A stretch of 64,000 nucleotides of DNA from Punica granatum (Eukaryota > Streptophyta > Magnoliopsida > Myrtales > Lythraceae). The DNA lies in NCBI RefSeq assembly GCF_007655135.1, contig NC_045132.1:22004354-22068353 (forward strand). Direction: 5' to 3'. The first letter of the stretch is position 1. Every line of letters begins with the position of its first letter. A program made the position numbers and the translations under genes. Of the stretch, positions 10,494 to 21,980 are shown one piece after another. Under the pieces are notes generated by a model, which made no database searches, was not told the DNA's origin, and worked only from the letters and a program-made list of their open reading frames with translations.

Positions 10494-12125
10494 GAAAAGT
10501 AAAGCATCAGTTGAAGGAGCACTGCAGGGCAAAATGAAATTTAATCTTGAAAAGAAAGGGAAGAAGTGACAACAGCAGAAGAAACCAAGCTATGGACCAC
10601 CAAAGAAGTAAGGTACCAGCACTGGAAATCAAGAAAGGAAGTGGAATCCAGTTCCTTGTCAGCACCAAATATCAAGTGCAGGAAGTGTGGCAAGCTTGGC
10701 CATGCTGATGTTATATGCAAGGAGAAGAATAATAGACAACCTGGTGAGGCAAATAGTGCATCAAATCAAGAGATAGAACGATTGTTTGTTGCTTCTTGTT
10801 TTACTTCAAATGCAATTAGAGATGGTTGGTTAGTTGATAGTGGTTGCACAGGTCATCTGATTAGTAATGAAAGGTTGTTCTGTGAGCTTGATAAATCTGT
10901 GGAGTCTAAAGTCAGAATAGGAAATGGTGAGTATATTTTTGTTGAAGGAAAGGAAATGTTCTGTTAGAAGGGCCAGATGGTGCTAGGCTAATCACTGAGG
11001 TGTTGTTTGTGCCTCAAATTGACCAAAACTTACTAAGTGTTGATTAGTTAGTTGAAAAAGAGTTCAAAGTAGTGTTTGAGAAGAAGGAATGCATTATAGC
11101 AGCAGATGAACAGATGCTGTTCAGAAATCCCATGAAGGAAAAGTGCTTCTAGTTCAATCCAATGGGCAAGGAGCATGTTGCAATGCAAAGTCAAGTGGAG
11201 GAAGGAGAGATTTGGCATAAAAGGCTAGGACATTTTCACTGCAAAGCAGTGGAGTTCCTATAGAAGAATGAGATGGTGTTGGGGCTCCCAATGCTGCAGA
11301 AACAGATAAGTGACCGTGGGACTTGTCAGTTGGGGAAGCAAACAAGGCTACCCTTCAAAAGATCAAACTGGAGAGCTGTTAACAAACTCCAATTGATACA
11401 CACTATGTGTGTGGCCCTTTGCTTGAAGAGTCTTTGAATGCAAGCATATATTTCATCATCTTTATTGATGATTTTAGCAGGATGTGCTGGATCTACTTCA
11501 TGAAGGCCAAGTCAGAGGTTGATGAAATTTTCCTAAAGTTTAAGATCAAACAATGGCAGCGAGTATACATCAACCAGGTTCAAGGCAATATGTGAAGGAG
11601 CAGGCATTAATCATCAGTTTACTGTGCCATACTCACCTCAACATAATGGGTTAGTGAGAGAAAGAACAGGAGTACTACGAAGATGGCACGTTGCTTGGTG
11701 CAGAAAAGGAACTCCCAAAGAAGTTTTGAGCTGAGGCTGCAAACACAACAGTTTTTTTTGTTGAATAGATTGCCGATTAAGGCATTGGAGAAGAAGACAG
11801 CAGTGGAGGCTTGGCATGGAGTTAAAACCATCATTGAGGAACCTGAAAGTTTTTGGCTGTTTATGTTACTCACATGTTCGTAAGGTGAAGAGAGACAAGC
11901 TAGATCAAAAGGCAGAGGCTGGGATCTTCATTGGATACAGTTTGCAGTCAAAGGCATATGGAATTTATCAGCCATTGACAAGAAAAGTGATCATTAGCAG
12001 AGATGTGAAGTTCACGGAAGATAAGAGTGGAATTGGATTAAGGAAAAAAAGAAGGAAAATAAGTCTGTGCAGCAGTCAAGTGTTCCTCAAAACAAACAAA
12101 TTGAGGCAAACATTGATGCACTGGA
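10494..12125 (+). pseudogene. Copia gag-protease-integrase remnant
   Basis: The continuation of the plus-strand copia after the TRIM. Frame pieces show a zinc knuckle (CRKCGKLGHADVIC), protease context LVDSGCTGHL, IWHKRLGHFH of the pre-integrase domain, [14 protein letters not shown] of the integrase core and FGCLCYSHVRKVKRDKLD near the integrase end. Stops and shifts separate the pieces. The Pol region breaks off at about 12125, next to block 3. Confidence 0.8.
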
Positions 12126-12689
12126 ACTCGATAACCATGAAATTTTTCGGCGCATCGCGGCTAAAAAGTAATGGGAATATAACTGCAAGTGCCGCCCCCT
12201 CTTTACCATTTTATTGTCTACCTTTTCTTTTTAAAAAATATATTTTTTATGGTAACACATTTAACGTAAAGCCTTTGCCCCTAAACCTTGATGCTTGTTT
12301 CTGCATTCTGATCATATGCTTTAATTGAAGTCAGAGGTTATTATTCTTAAAGGACACCAGCCATTAACTGCTGTCGAGTCTACTGCGGGAGAATCTTGTC
12401 CCGACCAAGCGTGAAAGGTTACATTGAGCTAAAACCAAGAGCAGTTTCATCGGCATGAATCTTGTATGACTAGCAACAATCACCTATTATACTCGATTCT
12501 GCGTTCAGGAATGCTTCTACATCGATCGGACTGAGAGAGTTTTCGAGTGATTGTATTGAGTAAATGCCTGGTGGATTTCTGCAGAACACAGATTCAGATT
12601 TCAATTGTGATTATTAACAGAATGTCAATTTCCTCAACAAAAATGTTTGCTTTTTCTGTTTACTTGGAAAGGTTGTGGCCAGTAAACAC

Positions 12690-13376
12690 TGGGGGTGTGC
12701 AGATTCGGATATCCTATTTTTTTTATAATATCCAGACCCTACCCTGTAGGGGATAAGTTCCAAAATTTTGGAACCGAACTCTACCATGTTGTAACCTGGA
12801 ACTGGAACCTACCCGGAACCTAAATTATATTATAGGTTTCGGGTATCATGTTGGAACCTGTAATTTTTTTTTCTCTTCAAGCACAATAAATGAAATAAAT
12901 AACTAAAATAGAAAAGATCTCATTCACAATTACTCAAAACAAATAAATGTTGACATAGATTAGTCGGATCGCATATATCCACAGAACCAAAGGATTATGT
13001 AGTTATCTTTAAGATTATATAATAGACAAAGCAAATACGCAACTAAAAAATTATGTAGCTATTTAACAATAAAATGATGATGCAGCTCTTCTTAGTAGAT
13101 GAAGCAAATAAGTTCTCTTTAAAATTTTGGAGCTACTGCATCACACCTAGAAAATTATGTAAATATAAAATAATTTTTTTTAGAAAAAATATAGGTATCG
13201 AGTACTGGTTTCGTGGGTACCCCGTATGTTGGAATCGGAACAGGAACCTATTTTCACCGGTTCCTTAAATTATTATTTAGACCCTACCTTATTTTCAATT
13301 AGAGTTACCTGGACCCTACCCTAACAGGTAGATTCCAACTGATTTCGAGTATACCCGGTATCCATGCATACCCCTA
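12690..13376. mobile_element. hAT-type non-autonomous element with 8-bp target duplication
   Basis: 687 bp with termini TGGGGGTGTGCA and TGCATACCCCTA, flanked by the 8-bp direct repeat GTAAACAC (12682-12689 and 13377-13384). The matching site is uninterrupted in blocks 2 and 4. Subterminal regions are rich in repeated ACCCTACC/GGTAGGGT-like and GGAACC motifs. Terminus and duplication length fit the hAT superfamily. There is no transposase. Partial relatives in opposite orientation lie at 42496-42770 and 47456-47755. Confidence 0.85.
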
Positions 13377-15230
13377 GTAAACACTGCGGCAAGAGGGGAT
13401 GCTTCATTTTAATCGTTGAGGGTGGGGCCTGCAATAACCAGTTTGGAGTTTGAATCGGATTCTCTCTTTTTCGTTGTCAAAGTTGCTGATGTCTTCGGCC
13501 CCCGGAAATTAAAACGGCGATTCAATGGCAAAGTAATGGAATTAGGAGGAATCGGTTCCCAGCGAAGACATTTGCCGTAGGTAATATCGTGACGTCGGGC
13601 CATTTTCTAGCCGATTCAGAACAAGGTATTTTGGATTTGACATGAGATGAACAATCCACCTCAGAACTTTCCATCTGAAGCTAATAGCGACATCGGCATT
13701 GCGCTGGGCCTGTAGACGCTGCGTGCGAGGTAAGAGTATCGAAGTAATTAATTGTGAATGTCCTGACCTGAATATTACGTATAATAAAGGAATGCCGACA
13801 TCGTTCAATTTGCACAGGTCATTTTCTTGTCGCATGAACTCGATCGAAGCGTGTTTATTAGGTGCGTTGGAGTGAGGATTCCTCCTGCACGAGAAGAATT
13901 CGAGCCGCAAATAAACTCGCTGCCATTTACCTATCACCAGATTCTGATGTTGAGAAAAAAAAAATGTTCCTTTGCTGTCTTACTAGGTTTATGGCAGCAA
14001 CGATTCTATATTTCTATGAGGTATTTCTCAGTCGATTAGTTGGAATTAATTCCTATTTAACATTGGCTTGCGCTGACATCTATTACTTCCAGCGGGTCTC
14101 AAAATTATATATTATAGGTAAAGACCACCCACTAACAATAGAATTCATCAATCATTTATATTCTGCTGACATTCGAAAGCTTTCTTGTCTGAGCTTTACG
14201 CCAGCCGAATCGATCCCCCCCAAGTGATTGCCCGACTCCGCTGATGCGTAGATTCAGCTCCGTATCTGCACCATAAAAGATTATCTCACTTCGGGAAACA
14301 TATAACGGGAAAACGATAATATAAATGGATGTATTGCATCGCGTATTAGATTTAAACTCGTGTTAAATATGCACATATGAATGGCAGAGTTGTTAGTCCC
14401 TTTTGACCCGAGCTTGCCACACGATATGTATGCCTTCAATTGTGATTGGTACTGTCGAATGCATTATAAAATGATAAATTAATTCACCAAAAAAAATGAT
14501 AAATTGATAACAAACAATTGTAATTCAACGAATTATGGTATTTCTTCTTTAACAAAAGACGCGTTTTAGTTGATTCTATACATATCCTCAAAAGATTTCT
14601 GTAGAAATTTTTATCCTCAAGGACATATAATTGCTTTTAATTAAAATAATCGAGGCCTAATCAGAACCAACGAGCCATCCATATGAAAGAAAACAAAGGA
14701 ATACAAAAGTAGAAAAGTCTGAAAATACTTTAATCAGTGGCTTAGCTCAATTTCGATTGAAGGGTTGAATTTGTTTCTCCTCTATTTTCTTATTTCGCCC
14801 CCTATTAAACTAGATTTTGTGTATACTCAAAGATCATCATCATATATGTCGAACACTCCGGAAATCTACCTGGAGATTTATCCCAGTGGCTAAACCGAGT
14901 GTGAATGTCCTACTTTTAACTCAATTGAAAAGCTGCATTAATATCTAGCATGATGCATGCAAGCTGATTCGGATATCATCTGACTGACTGGCCGTAAAGG
15001 AAAAATAGCTAATGTAACCCGTTTTGCAGCTGGGGTCAGCGGTTGTGTACGTATTCCGGAGAATATATACCTTTATTTACAAAAATCATTAAACTAAAAT
15101 TCCACTTTAACATTATCAGCCTATAAATTCTCACAAGCTTCTCAAATTCAAACCCAAACCATTCTCTCGACTTCTATACTACACATTCTTCAGTTTCTTT
15201 CTGAAAAGAGAGATTGACAAACAAAGAAGT

Positions 15231-15804
15231 ATGGGAGCAAAAGCATCAACCGGCCACGCCACCAGCAATGGCTACAACAAGCACACCTTTGCCTATGGCT
15301 CTTCCATTGGGAAGACCTCTCGGGTCATCGAATTCCATTCCTCGGCTCGTTGGAAGGCACGGTTTGATGCCTCCAAAGGGACCACCAAGCTGGTATATAC
15401 ATAACTATATATGACATTTCTCGAATATACGTTGATCTTGTCGGTTCGGTTTTTCTTGTTACCATATATATTGTACGCTATCTTGTCTTCTACTAACAAG
15501 CTTATACTATAGAACAGTTTGTGATAGTTTATTTTCGAAGTTTCACAGCCGAAAGAGTATTGAATTTTATATAACTATACTCACATTATAGAAAGTTGTC
15601 ACAACTTTGGCAGCTGCATGTCCGAAAAAATTATCACTCCACGGCCTTTGCTTCATTCTGTGTGGTTAATGTTTTGCTGATTCTGATATATGTCAATAAT
15701 TTCCCGAGAGGTGTAGATAGTTGTTGATTTCACGACATCGTGGTGCGGTCCCTGCAAGCTCATGGAACCCATGATTAACGACTTAGCTACCAAGTGCACC
15801 GGCA
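15231..15804 (+). pseudogene. Thioredoxin h copy 2, truncated in exon 2
   Basis: Exon 1 (15231-15392, 54 codons) is intact, starting [20 protein letters not shown]. Exon 2 starts at 15717 with [14 protein letters not shown] and keeps the canonical active site. The homology stops at about 15804 after KCTGIF, before the exon 2 donor, and exon 3 is missing. The sequence beyond belongs to block 4's left flank. The break is a rearrangement rather than a point mutation. No functional thioredoxin fold is possible without exon 3. Confidence 0.85.
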
Positions 15805-16691
15805 TTTTTCTAGATAGATTATGGATATGTTCCTAAGATTCTTATGTTAGTGTCTTGATCTTGAATTGCAGATGCAGCATTGAGAGAGAGGCTCAATAGG
15901 ATTATGGCTTCGGATTATTTCATGACTACACCGGATATAAAGGCACCCGTTCTGGGTATGTATAGGGATGGGCTATTCTGGTTTCTGCTGTAGGATGTTT
16001 CATGTAAATTGTGTCTCATATGCATCGATTGTGGTCTCTGGTAACTTGCTAGCAACTGGTAACAGTGTTAAATAGCTGAATTTCGATGTCATTCTTGTCC
16101 AAGGGATGAAAGAATTTTGATGTCATTTCCATTGAGTAGATGATTTCGACACTTAGATGTTTCATATCCTAATTCTTCTGTGAAGAAAATGTTTAGTGCA
16201 GAACTGGAAGGGCCTTATTAAGGCTGCGCACGCACATTTGTGCTTATAGAGAGTTCACTAATTTAGTTGAATGTTGTTCCTCTCGATCCATCGATAAAAG
16301 GGAATCGTTCTATGAGAAGCCATATTTTGAACGCTGGTTATGTGCCACATTATAATTTTGCTGTGGGAAAAAAACTGTAATGGGAGGGCTCTGTTGATGC
16401 CCAATGGGCATCTTTGTTCTCTAATTGGAGTGGCCATGGTTAAATCAGTCTGCGTGGACCTGGTTTTGGCACGTAGCAGCTGGTTCAAGCCTTCAAGCGA
16501 GTTGAAGCCATAATTCTTTTGTTTTCTTTTGATTCATCTTACAAATTGTGTTTCCTTATGAGAAGCCAGGTGAGTAGAATTTTTCAAATATATGATGCCT
16601 AATGGAAATGGATGTTTGAATATGAACACTATGGTTGTATATGTCTTTACTGTTGAATAACAACAGCTTTAAGTAGTAAGATACCTAGGCT
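15805..16691 (+). pseudogene. Left flank of block 4 with an exon-like segment
   Basis: This sequence is found only here. An acceptor TTGCAG at 15866-15871 and a donor GGTATG at 15955 frame an 84-nt segment whose open frame reads ALRERLNRIMASDYFMTT and on to KAPVLG. It may be an upstream exon of the same glycine-rich protein gene whose 3' end follows, but only position supports that. The rest of the stretch shows nothing I recognise. Confidence 0.35.
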
Positions 16692-17323
16692 AGCAATCAG
16701 TGGCATGAAGAGTTACTCAGAATCAGTGCATGCGTGTTTTCAAAATGTATTAGTTCCCAGCTAGGATGGGGTCTGCACATGATTAATGAATGTCATGAAA
16801 GTTATTGTTTTGTACTCCAATCCACGAAATGAGTGAGACATGGAGCTTGAAAAGTGGTCATTTAACATTTTCTAATTTTTGCTGTTGCCACTGAACACTC
16901 AACCTGGGGATCTATACTTGTGCTTCAGTCAAGTTTGTGTTACATCCCCAGATGTGTGTGGATCGAAATGTTACATCCCTGTAATCTACATTTCTGATGT
17001 CTTCATTCGAGCGTGTTACATTCTCGCTTATATGTGCTTAGGGTCTCCCTTGTTGGTAAACTTCACAAAGATTTCTTTCTCAGACGTGTATGGATTTTGC
17101 TTTTCCTGTTATTATGCTTTTACCTTCAATATCGAGGATGTGTATGGAGATTTAGACTCTCAGCCCGTATTCTCAGGAGGAAACGGCCATTGAGTTTCAA
17201 AAGTCTGAAGAAGGTGATTTGTGGCCTAGTCCTACCGAGGACCCTAAGAAGTTGCTTTTAGTTTGCCATTTGCTCCATTGGCTCATTGTCTGAACGGTTT
17301 TCATGATAGTAACTGTGTGAAGC

Positions 17324-17601
17324 TGTTTCAGACATATATTGATAGAGTTGAGAGCATAGAGAAAAGAAAAGAGAGGATTCTGCAGAAGAACTTCTTGATA
17401 CAACTGAAAAACTAGTAACTGTCTTACACTTTCACAAGAAATATAAAACACAAAGGCAGAAAGTAACTGCCAGTACATGATTTGATAACTGCCTAAAACA
17501 TGCAAACACATGACTGCACTAAAACGTTAACTTCAGTAATAAACAACAAACAGACAGAGCCTTCAACAGATAACACAGCAGGACTGATCCAAACTCCAAC
17601 A
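17324..17601 (-). repeat. Copia 3' LTR (left copy)
   Basis: 278 bp, TG...CA termini, adjacent on its right to the polypurine tract (AAGGAGGAGAA on the minus strand, 17602-17612). It differs from the right LTR at two positions. Confidence 0.93.
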
Positions 17602-17615
17602 TTCTCCTCCTTGGA

Positions 17616-20600
17616 TCAGAGACTGCTACAAACTCCAACCCTTTCTCTAAGCCACTCAAATCTGTTCACCGAGAATGGCTTGGTGAAGATATCGGCTATC
17701 TGATCTTCAGTCTTGCAGTACACCAATTTTACATCTCCAGCCTGCTGTACTTCTCTCAGATAAAAATACTTCACCTTGACATGCTTAGTCTTGCCATGAA
17801 AAACCGGATTTTGTGAAATAGCCAAGGTAGCCTGATTGTCCACAAATATTTCAGTTTCATCTTCTTGCTGAAATCCTAAGTCCACCAATAACTTCCTTAG
17901 CCAGATGGCCTGATTAGCAGCTGCAGTTGCTGCCATAAACTCAGCTTCTGTAGTGGATTGGGCCACAACTTCTTGTTTCTTCGAACTCCAAGAGAAACAC
18001 CCTGAACCAATAGTAAAACAATAGCCAGATGTGCTTCTCATATCCTCCACACAACCAGCCCAATCACTATCAGTGAAACCACAGAGATTCAACTGATTTC
18101 CTTTGGTGAACTTGATCCCAAAAGTAGCAGTGCCCTTTAGATATCTAACCACCCTTTTAGCTGCAATCATGTGCAACTCACTTGCACAACTCAAGAACCT
18201 CGAAAGGACACCTACTGCAAACATTATGTCAGGTCTTGTTGCCGTTATATACATGAGACAACCTACTAGGCTTCTATAAACAATTTCATCGGTAGCATCA
18301 GCCCCATCATTTTTCTGTAGCTTTTCCTTCAAATTCATTGGAGTTCCAACACTCTTGCACTCTTCCATACCAAACCTCTTTAAAATTTCTTTCAAGTACT
18401 TCTTTTGACACACAAATATGCCCTTTTCAGTTTGCTGGATCTCCATACCCAAGAAGTAAGCCATCTTTCCCAAGTCAGTCATCTCAAAGACCTTCATCAG
18501 ATCTTTCTTCAACAGCTCAACTTGATTCTTGTCACTTCCTGTAACTAACAAATCATCAACATACAAGGACACAATAACTACACCTTCCTTTGCTTTCTTT
18601 GTATACAATGTGAACTCACTCAGGCTTCTTTTAAAGCCTAAGCTCTGCAAATAATCATCCATTCTGCTGTACCAGGCCCTTGGTGCCTGCTTCAGACCAT
18701 ATAAAGCCTTCTTTAGCACATACACTTTGTTTTCATGATGCTTCAAACTGAAACCTTCCGGTTGCTCTACAAAAATCTCTTCCTCAAGGAAGCCATTGAG
18801 GAATGCTGATTTTACATCCAACTGGAAAACACTCCACTTCATTTGTGGTGCAATAGCCAAAAGCAACCTGATTGTGTCCAACCTTGCCACTGGAGCAAAG
18901 GTTTCCGAATAGTCTACTCCCCACACTTGAGCATAACCCTTTACAACCAATCTTGCCTTGTACTTATTGATAGAACCATCAGGATTTAGCTTGGTCTTGT
19001 AAACCCATTTTACCCCAATTACTTTCCTATCTTGAGGTCTGTCTACAAGCTCCCAAGTTCCACTTTGTTCAATCATTTTTATCTCTTCTTTCATTGCTTC
19101 AATCCACCTTTGATCTTGTTTTGCTTCTTCAAAACTGGAAGGCTCCAACACTGCAACATTGCTTCTGTGATAAATTTCTGACAGGGGCCTTGTTCCCCTC
19201 ACTGGTTCATCATCAACCATTTCATCAGTCCATTCATCTGCATTAACTGAAGTTTGTTGCTGCAACTGAGAGCTTGATTGTGTTTGCACTGGACCTCTGC
19301 TTTCCCAACTCCACTTTTCTTCTTCCATAAACACTACATCCCTACTTACTACAATTCTGTCAGTCTTAGGCTGATAAATTCGATAGCCTTTGGACTGCAA
19401 GCTATACCCAATGAATATTCCCGACTCTGACCTCATATCTAGTTTGCTCCTTTTTATTTGTGGAATATGAGAATAGCACACACAACCAAATACTCTGAGA
19501 TTTTTCACATTTGGCTTTGCTCCATACCAAGCCTCATATGGTGTTTTTTTATCAACAGCCTTCGTTGGTAGTCTATTCAGCAAGAAAACAGCAGTGTTAG
19601 CTGCTTCTGCCCAAAACTTCTTGGGAAGCTCTTTCTCATGCATCAGACATCTTGCCATCTCCATAATACTTCTATTCTTCCTTTCACTCACCCCATTTTG
19701 TTGAGGAGAATAAGGAACTGTGAATTGATGATCAATACCTGCAGCTTCACACAGATTTCTGAATTTACTTGAAGTATATTCTGAGCCATTATCAGATCTC
19801 AAGCTCAGAATTTTCTTCCTGCACTGATTCTCAACGTAACTTTTAAACTTCTCAAACACATCAGCAACTTCAGCTTTTGTCTTCAAAAAATAAATCCAGC
19901 TCATTCTGGTCATGTCATCTACAAAAATGAGAAAGTACCTGCTACCATTCAAAGATGCTTCAGACATCGGTCCACATACATCTGTGTGAACCAGTGTTAG
20001 CTTCTCAGTTGCTCTCCAGCTAGATCCTTTAAATGGTAATCTGTTTTGCTTGCCAAGAAGACAAGCCTTGCAGGTTGAATCTTTCTCCTTCAATGCTGGT
20101 AGCCCTTGTGCCATTTCTTGCCTTTGCATAAGGATCAGGCCTTTGTAATTGAAGTGGCCTAACCTTTTGTGCCATAATTCTGCAGCAACATCTTCTGCAC
20201 TCATAGCCAACTGCTCCTTTTCCAATGGATCAAGAGAAAAACACTTGCCTCTCATTGGAATTTTGAACAACTTCTGGCCTCTCGAGTCTGTGATCAAGCA
20301 CTGGTTTCCTTCAAACACAATCTTATATCCCCTTTGTAATAGCTGACTCACACTCAGAAGGTTTTGATCAATCTTAGGAACATAGAGCACATCAGATATA
20401 ACTCTAGCTCCTAAGTCACTATCAATGACAACATCTCCTTTCCCTTCCACATGTATATACTCACCATTGCCAATTCTCACTCGAGAGTTTATAGAGTGGT
20501 CTAACTCCTGGAACAAACTCTTATCTCCTGACATATGATTGGTACAACCACTGTCAATCAACCAACCCTCTCTTGCTCCAGTTGTAGTGAAGCAAGAAGC

Positions 20601-21578
20601 AACAAAAAGTTGCTCAACTTCTTGATTTTCTGCAACTTGTGCTTCTCCTCCTTGCTGTTGACCACTCTCCCTACATATTTTCTCGATATGCCCCAATTTG
20701 TGGCACTTCCTGCATCTCACAGTTGGTTTTCTCCAGCATTTAAAAGCAGGATGACCCTTCTTCCCACAATGATGACAGGGAGAAAAATTGGTGTACTGCT
20801 TCCCTTTATTCTTTTGATCAGTTCCACCCATACTGCTCTCCCTTCCTTGTGCCTTAGATTCTTCTGCATTGCCTTTTTGGTTGCACCATTTCTTCCCCTT
20901 TCCACTAGCATTAAGTTTCAACTTAGCCTGCAAAGCTCCTTCTACAGTACCCTTTTGCCTCAACATCCTTCTCTGCTCCTGAGCTTGTAAGGCACTCAGC
21001 AACTCTGCTAACTTTATATCTGACAAATCTTTGGTGGTCTCCAATGAGGCTATAGTTGCCTCAAACTTTTCGGGCAAAGAGACCAGCAACTTCTGCACAA
21101 TTCTGTCATCTTTCAATTCAGATCCGAGTATTCTAACCTTATTAGCTATCTCCAGCAACCTGTTTGAATACTCCTTAACTGTTTCATTCTCCTCCATTTG
21201 CTGTCTCTCAAATTCTCTCATGAGATTCAGCACTTTCATCCCTCTAACTTTCTCATCTCCCTCATATTCTGCTTTCAAAAACTCCCAAATATCCTTAGCT
21301 GAGTCACACCTCATAATTCTAGTGAAAATAGTTTGAGATACTGCAGCATATAGGCATGACTTTGCCTTGGCTTTCCTGGTGAGTCTCTCCTTGTGATACT
21401 TGATTTGATTCATGGTTGGGTTGTCAGGAAGAGGAGTTACCTGATAATCATGCTCCACTGCTTCCCACAAATCGTTTCCCTCCATGTAGGCTGCCATTTT
21501 CACGGCCCAGGCTTGGTAGTTTTCCCCATCAAACATTGGTGGTGCCATGGCAGAAAAACCACTCGAACCTGCCTCCAT
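17616..21578 (-). CDS. Copia Gag-Pol polyprotein, uninterrupted
   Basis: A single 1,320-aa frame, the usual length for a plant copia polyprotein. Domains in order: UBN2-type Gag (about 1-230), two CCHC knuckles (CHHCGKKGHPAFKC about 264, CRKCHKLGHIEKIC about 284), aspartic protease (LIDSGCTNHM about 340), pre-integrase HHCC (HKRLGH about 469), integrase core with D, D and E in VHTDVCGPM, RSDNGSE and SERKNRS (about 529, 594 and 630), reverse transcriptase with YVDDLL (about 1005), and RNase H (TDSDWAG about 1169, FVDNQATLAISQNP near the end). No stop or frameshift was seen. The start at 21578 gives MEAGSSGFSAMAPPMFDG, the usual copia Gag opening, 111 bp after the primer-binding site. Confidence 0.95.
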   Translation of the reverse strand: MEAGSSGFSAMAPPMFDGENYQAWAVKMAAYMEGNDLWEAVEHDYQVTPLPDNPTMNQIKYHKERLTRKAKAKSCLYAAVSQTIFTRIMRCDSAKDIWEFLKAEYEGDEKVRGMKVLNLMREFERQQMEENETVKEYSNRLLEIANKVRILGSELKDDRIVQKLLVSLPEKFEATIASLETTKDLSDIKLAELLSALQAQEQRRMLRQKGTVEGALQAKLKLNASGKGKKWCNQKGNAEESKAQGRESSMGGTDQKNKGKQYTNFSPCHHCGKKGHPAFKCWRKPTVRCRKCHKLGHIEKICRESGQQQGGEAQVAENQEVEQLFVASCFTTTGAREGWLIDSGCTNHMSGDKSLFQELDHSINSRVRIGNGEYIHVEGKGDVVIDSDLGARVISDVLYVPKIDQNLLSVSQLLQRGYKIVFEGNQCLITDSRGQKLFKIPMRGKCFSLDPLEKEQLAMSAEDVAAELWHKRLGHFNYKGLILMQRQEMAQGLPALKEKDSTCKACLLGKQNRLPFKGSSWRATEKLTLVHTDVCGPMSEASLNGSRYFLIFVDDMTRMSWIYFLKTKAEVADVFEKFKSYVENQCRKKILSLRSDNGSEYTSSKFRNLCEAAGIDHQFTVPYSPQQNGVSERKNRSIMEMARCLMHEKELPKKFWAEAANTAVFLLNRLPTKAVDKKTPYEAWYGAKPNVKNLRVFGCVCYSHIPQIKRSKLDMRSESGIFIGYSLQSKGYRIYQPKTDRIVVSRDVVFMEEEKWSWESRGPVQTQSSSQLQQQTSVNADEWTDEMVDDEPVRGTRPLSEIYHRSNVAVLEPSSFEEAKQDQRWIEAMKEEIKMIEQSGTWELVDRPQDRKVIGVKWVYKTKLNPDGSINKYKARLVVKGYAQVWGVDYSETFAPVARLDTIRLLLAIAPQMKWSVFQLDVKSAFLNGFLEEEIFVEQPEGFSLKHHENKVYVLKKALYGLKQAPRAWYSRMDDYLQSLGFKRSLSEFTLYTKKAKEGVVIVSLYVDDLLVTGSDKNQVELLKKDLMKVFEMTDLGKMAYFLGMEIQQTEKGIFVCQKKYLKEILKRFGMEECKSVGTPMNLKEKLQKNDGADATDEIVYRSLVGCLMYITATRPDIMFAVGVLSRFLSCASELHMIAAKRVVRYLKGTATFGIKFTKGNQLNLCGFTDSDWAGCVEDMRSTSGYCFTIGSGCFSWSSKKQEVVAQSTTEAEFMAATAAANQAIWLRKLLVDLGFQQEDETEIFVDNQATLAISQNPVFHGKTKHVKVKYFYLREVQQAGDVKLVYCKTEDQIADIFTKPFSVNRFEWLRERVGVCSSL

Positions 21579-21702
21579 CTCACCTTTAACTGCTATGAAT
21601 GCAGTCTGGAACTATACTCAAATCAACTCACAAGTCTCTCAAAAACACACAGAAACTTTTCACCCTCACAGATCCCTCAAGATTAATCAGCTCTGATACC
21701 AC

Positions 21703-21980
21703 TGTTTCAGACATATATTGATAGAGTTGAGAGCATAGAGAAAAGAAAAGAGAGGATTCTGCAGAAGAACTTCTTGATACAACTGAAAAACTAGTAACTG
21801 TCTTACACTTTCACAAGAAATATAAAACACAAAGGCAGAAAGTAACTGCCAGTACATGATTTGATAACTGCCTAAAACGTGCAAACACATGACTGCACTA
21901 AAACGTTAACTTCAGTAATAAACAACAAACAGACAGAGTCTTCAACAGATAACACAGCAGGACTGATCCAAACTCCAACA
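21703..21980 (-). repeat. Copia 5' LTR (right copy)
   Basis: 278 bp, nearly identical to the left LTR. On the minus strand it is followed, after one base, by the primer-binding site TGGTATCAGAGCT (21701-21689). Confidence 0.93.

Larger units (their letters stand above)
7143..12125 (+). mobile_element. Degenerate plus-strand Ty1/copia element with nested insertions
   Basis: A 5' LTR remnant ends in CA at 7383, followed by a primer-binding site TGGTATCAGAGCC (7385-7397, initiator Met-tRNA type). The gag start (motif FDGEN) is at about 7520-7538. The element is interrupted by a chimeric LTR element (7539-9375) and resumes exactly at NYQAWAVK (9376). It is interrupted again by a TRIM (9925-10493) and resumes with a zinc knuckle (CRKCGKLGH, about 10680), protease (DSGCTGH, about 10845), pre-integrase (HKRLGH, about 11220) and integrase fragments to about 12125. 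Reverse transcriptase, RNase H and the 3' LTR are missing. Several stops (for example the TAA at 9810) and frameshifts show it is dead. Confidence 0.85.
12126..15804 (+). repeat. Segmental block 3 with truncated thioredoxin
   Basis: Starts at ATAACCATGAAATTTTTCGG, equivalent to about 5937 in block 2. It runs through the spacer, the thioredoxin promoter, exon 1 and most of exon 2, and ends at about 15804 where unrelated sequence begins. A 687-bp hAT-type MITE interrupts it at 12690. The rest of the spacer shows nothing coding. Confidence 0.8.
17324..21980 (-). mobile_element. Full-length Ty1/copia retrotransposon, apparently young
   Basis: 4,657 bp with 278-bp LTRs at both ends and a perfect target duplication GAAGC (17319-17323 and 21981-21985). 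Block 1 (1083-1092) preserves the unoccupied site. It has a primer-binding site, a polypurine tract and one long gag-pol frame. I count two differences between the LTRs (an A/G and a C/T), which implies a recent insertion. All parts needed for autonomous movement are visible. Confidence 0.93.
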
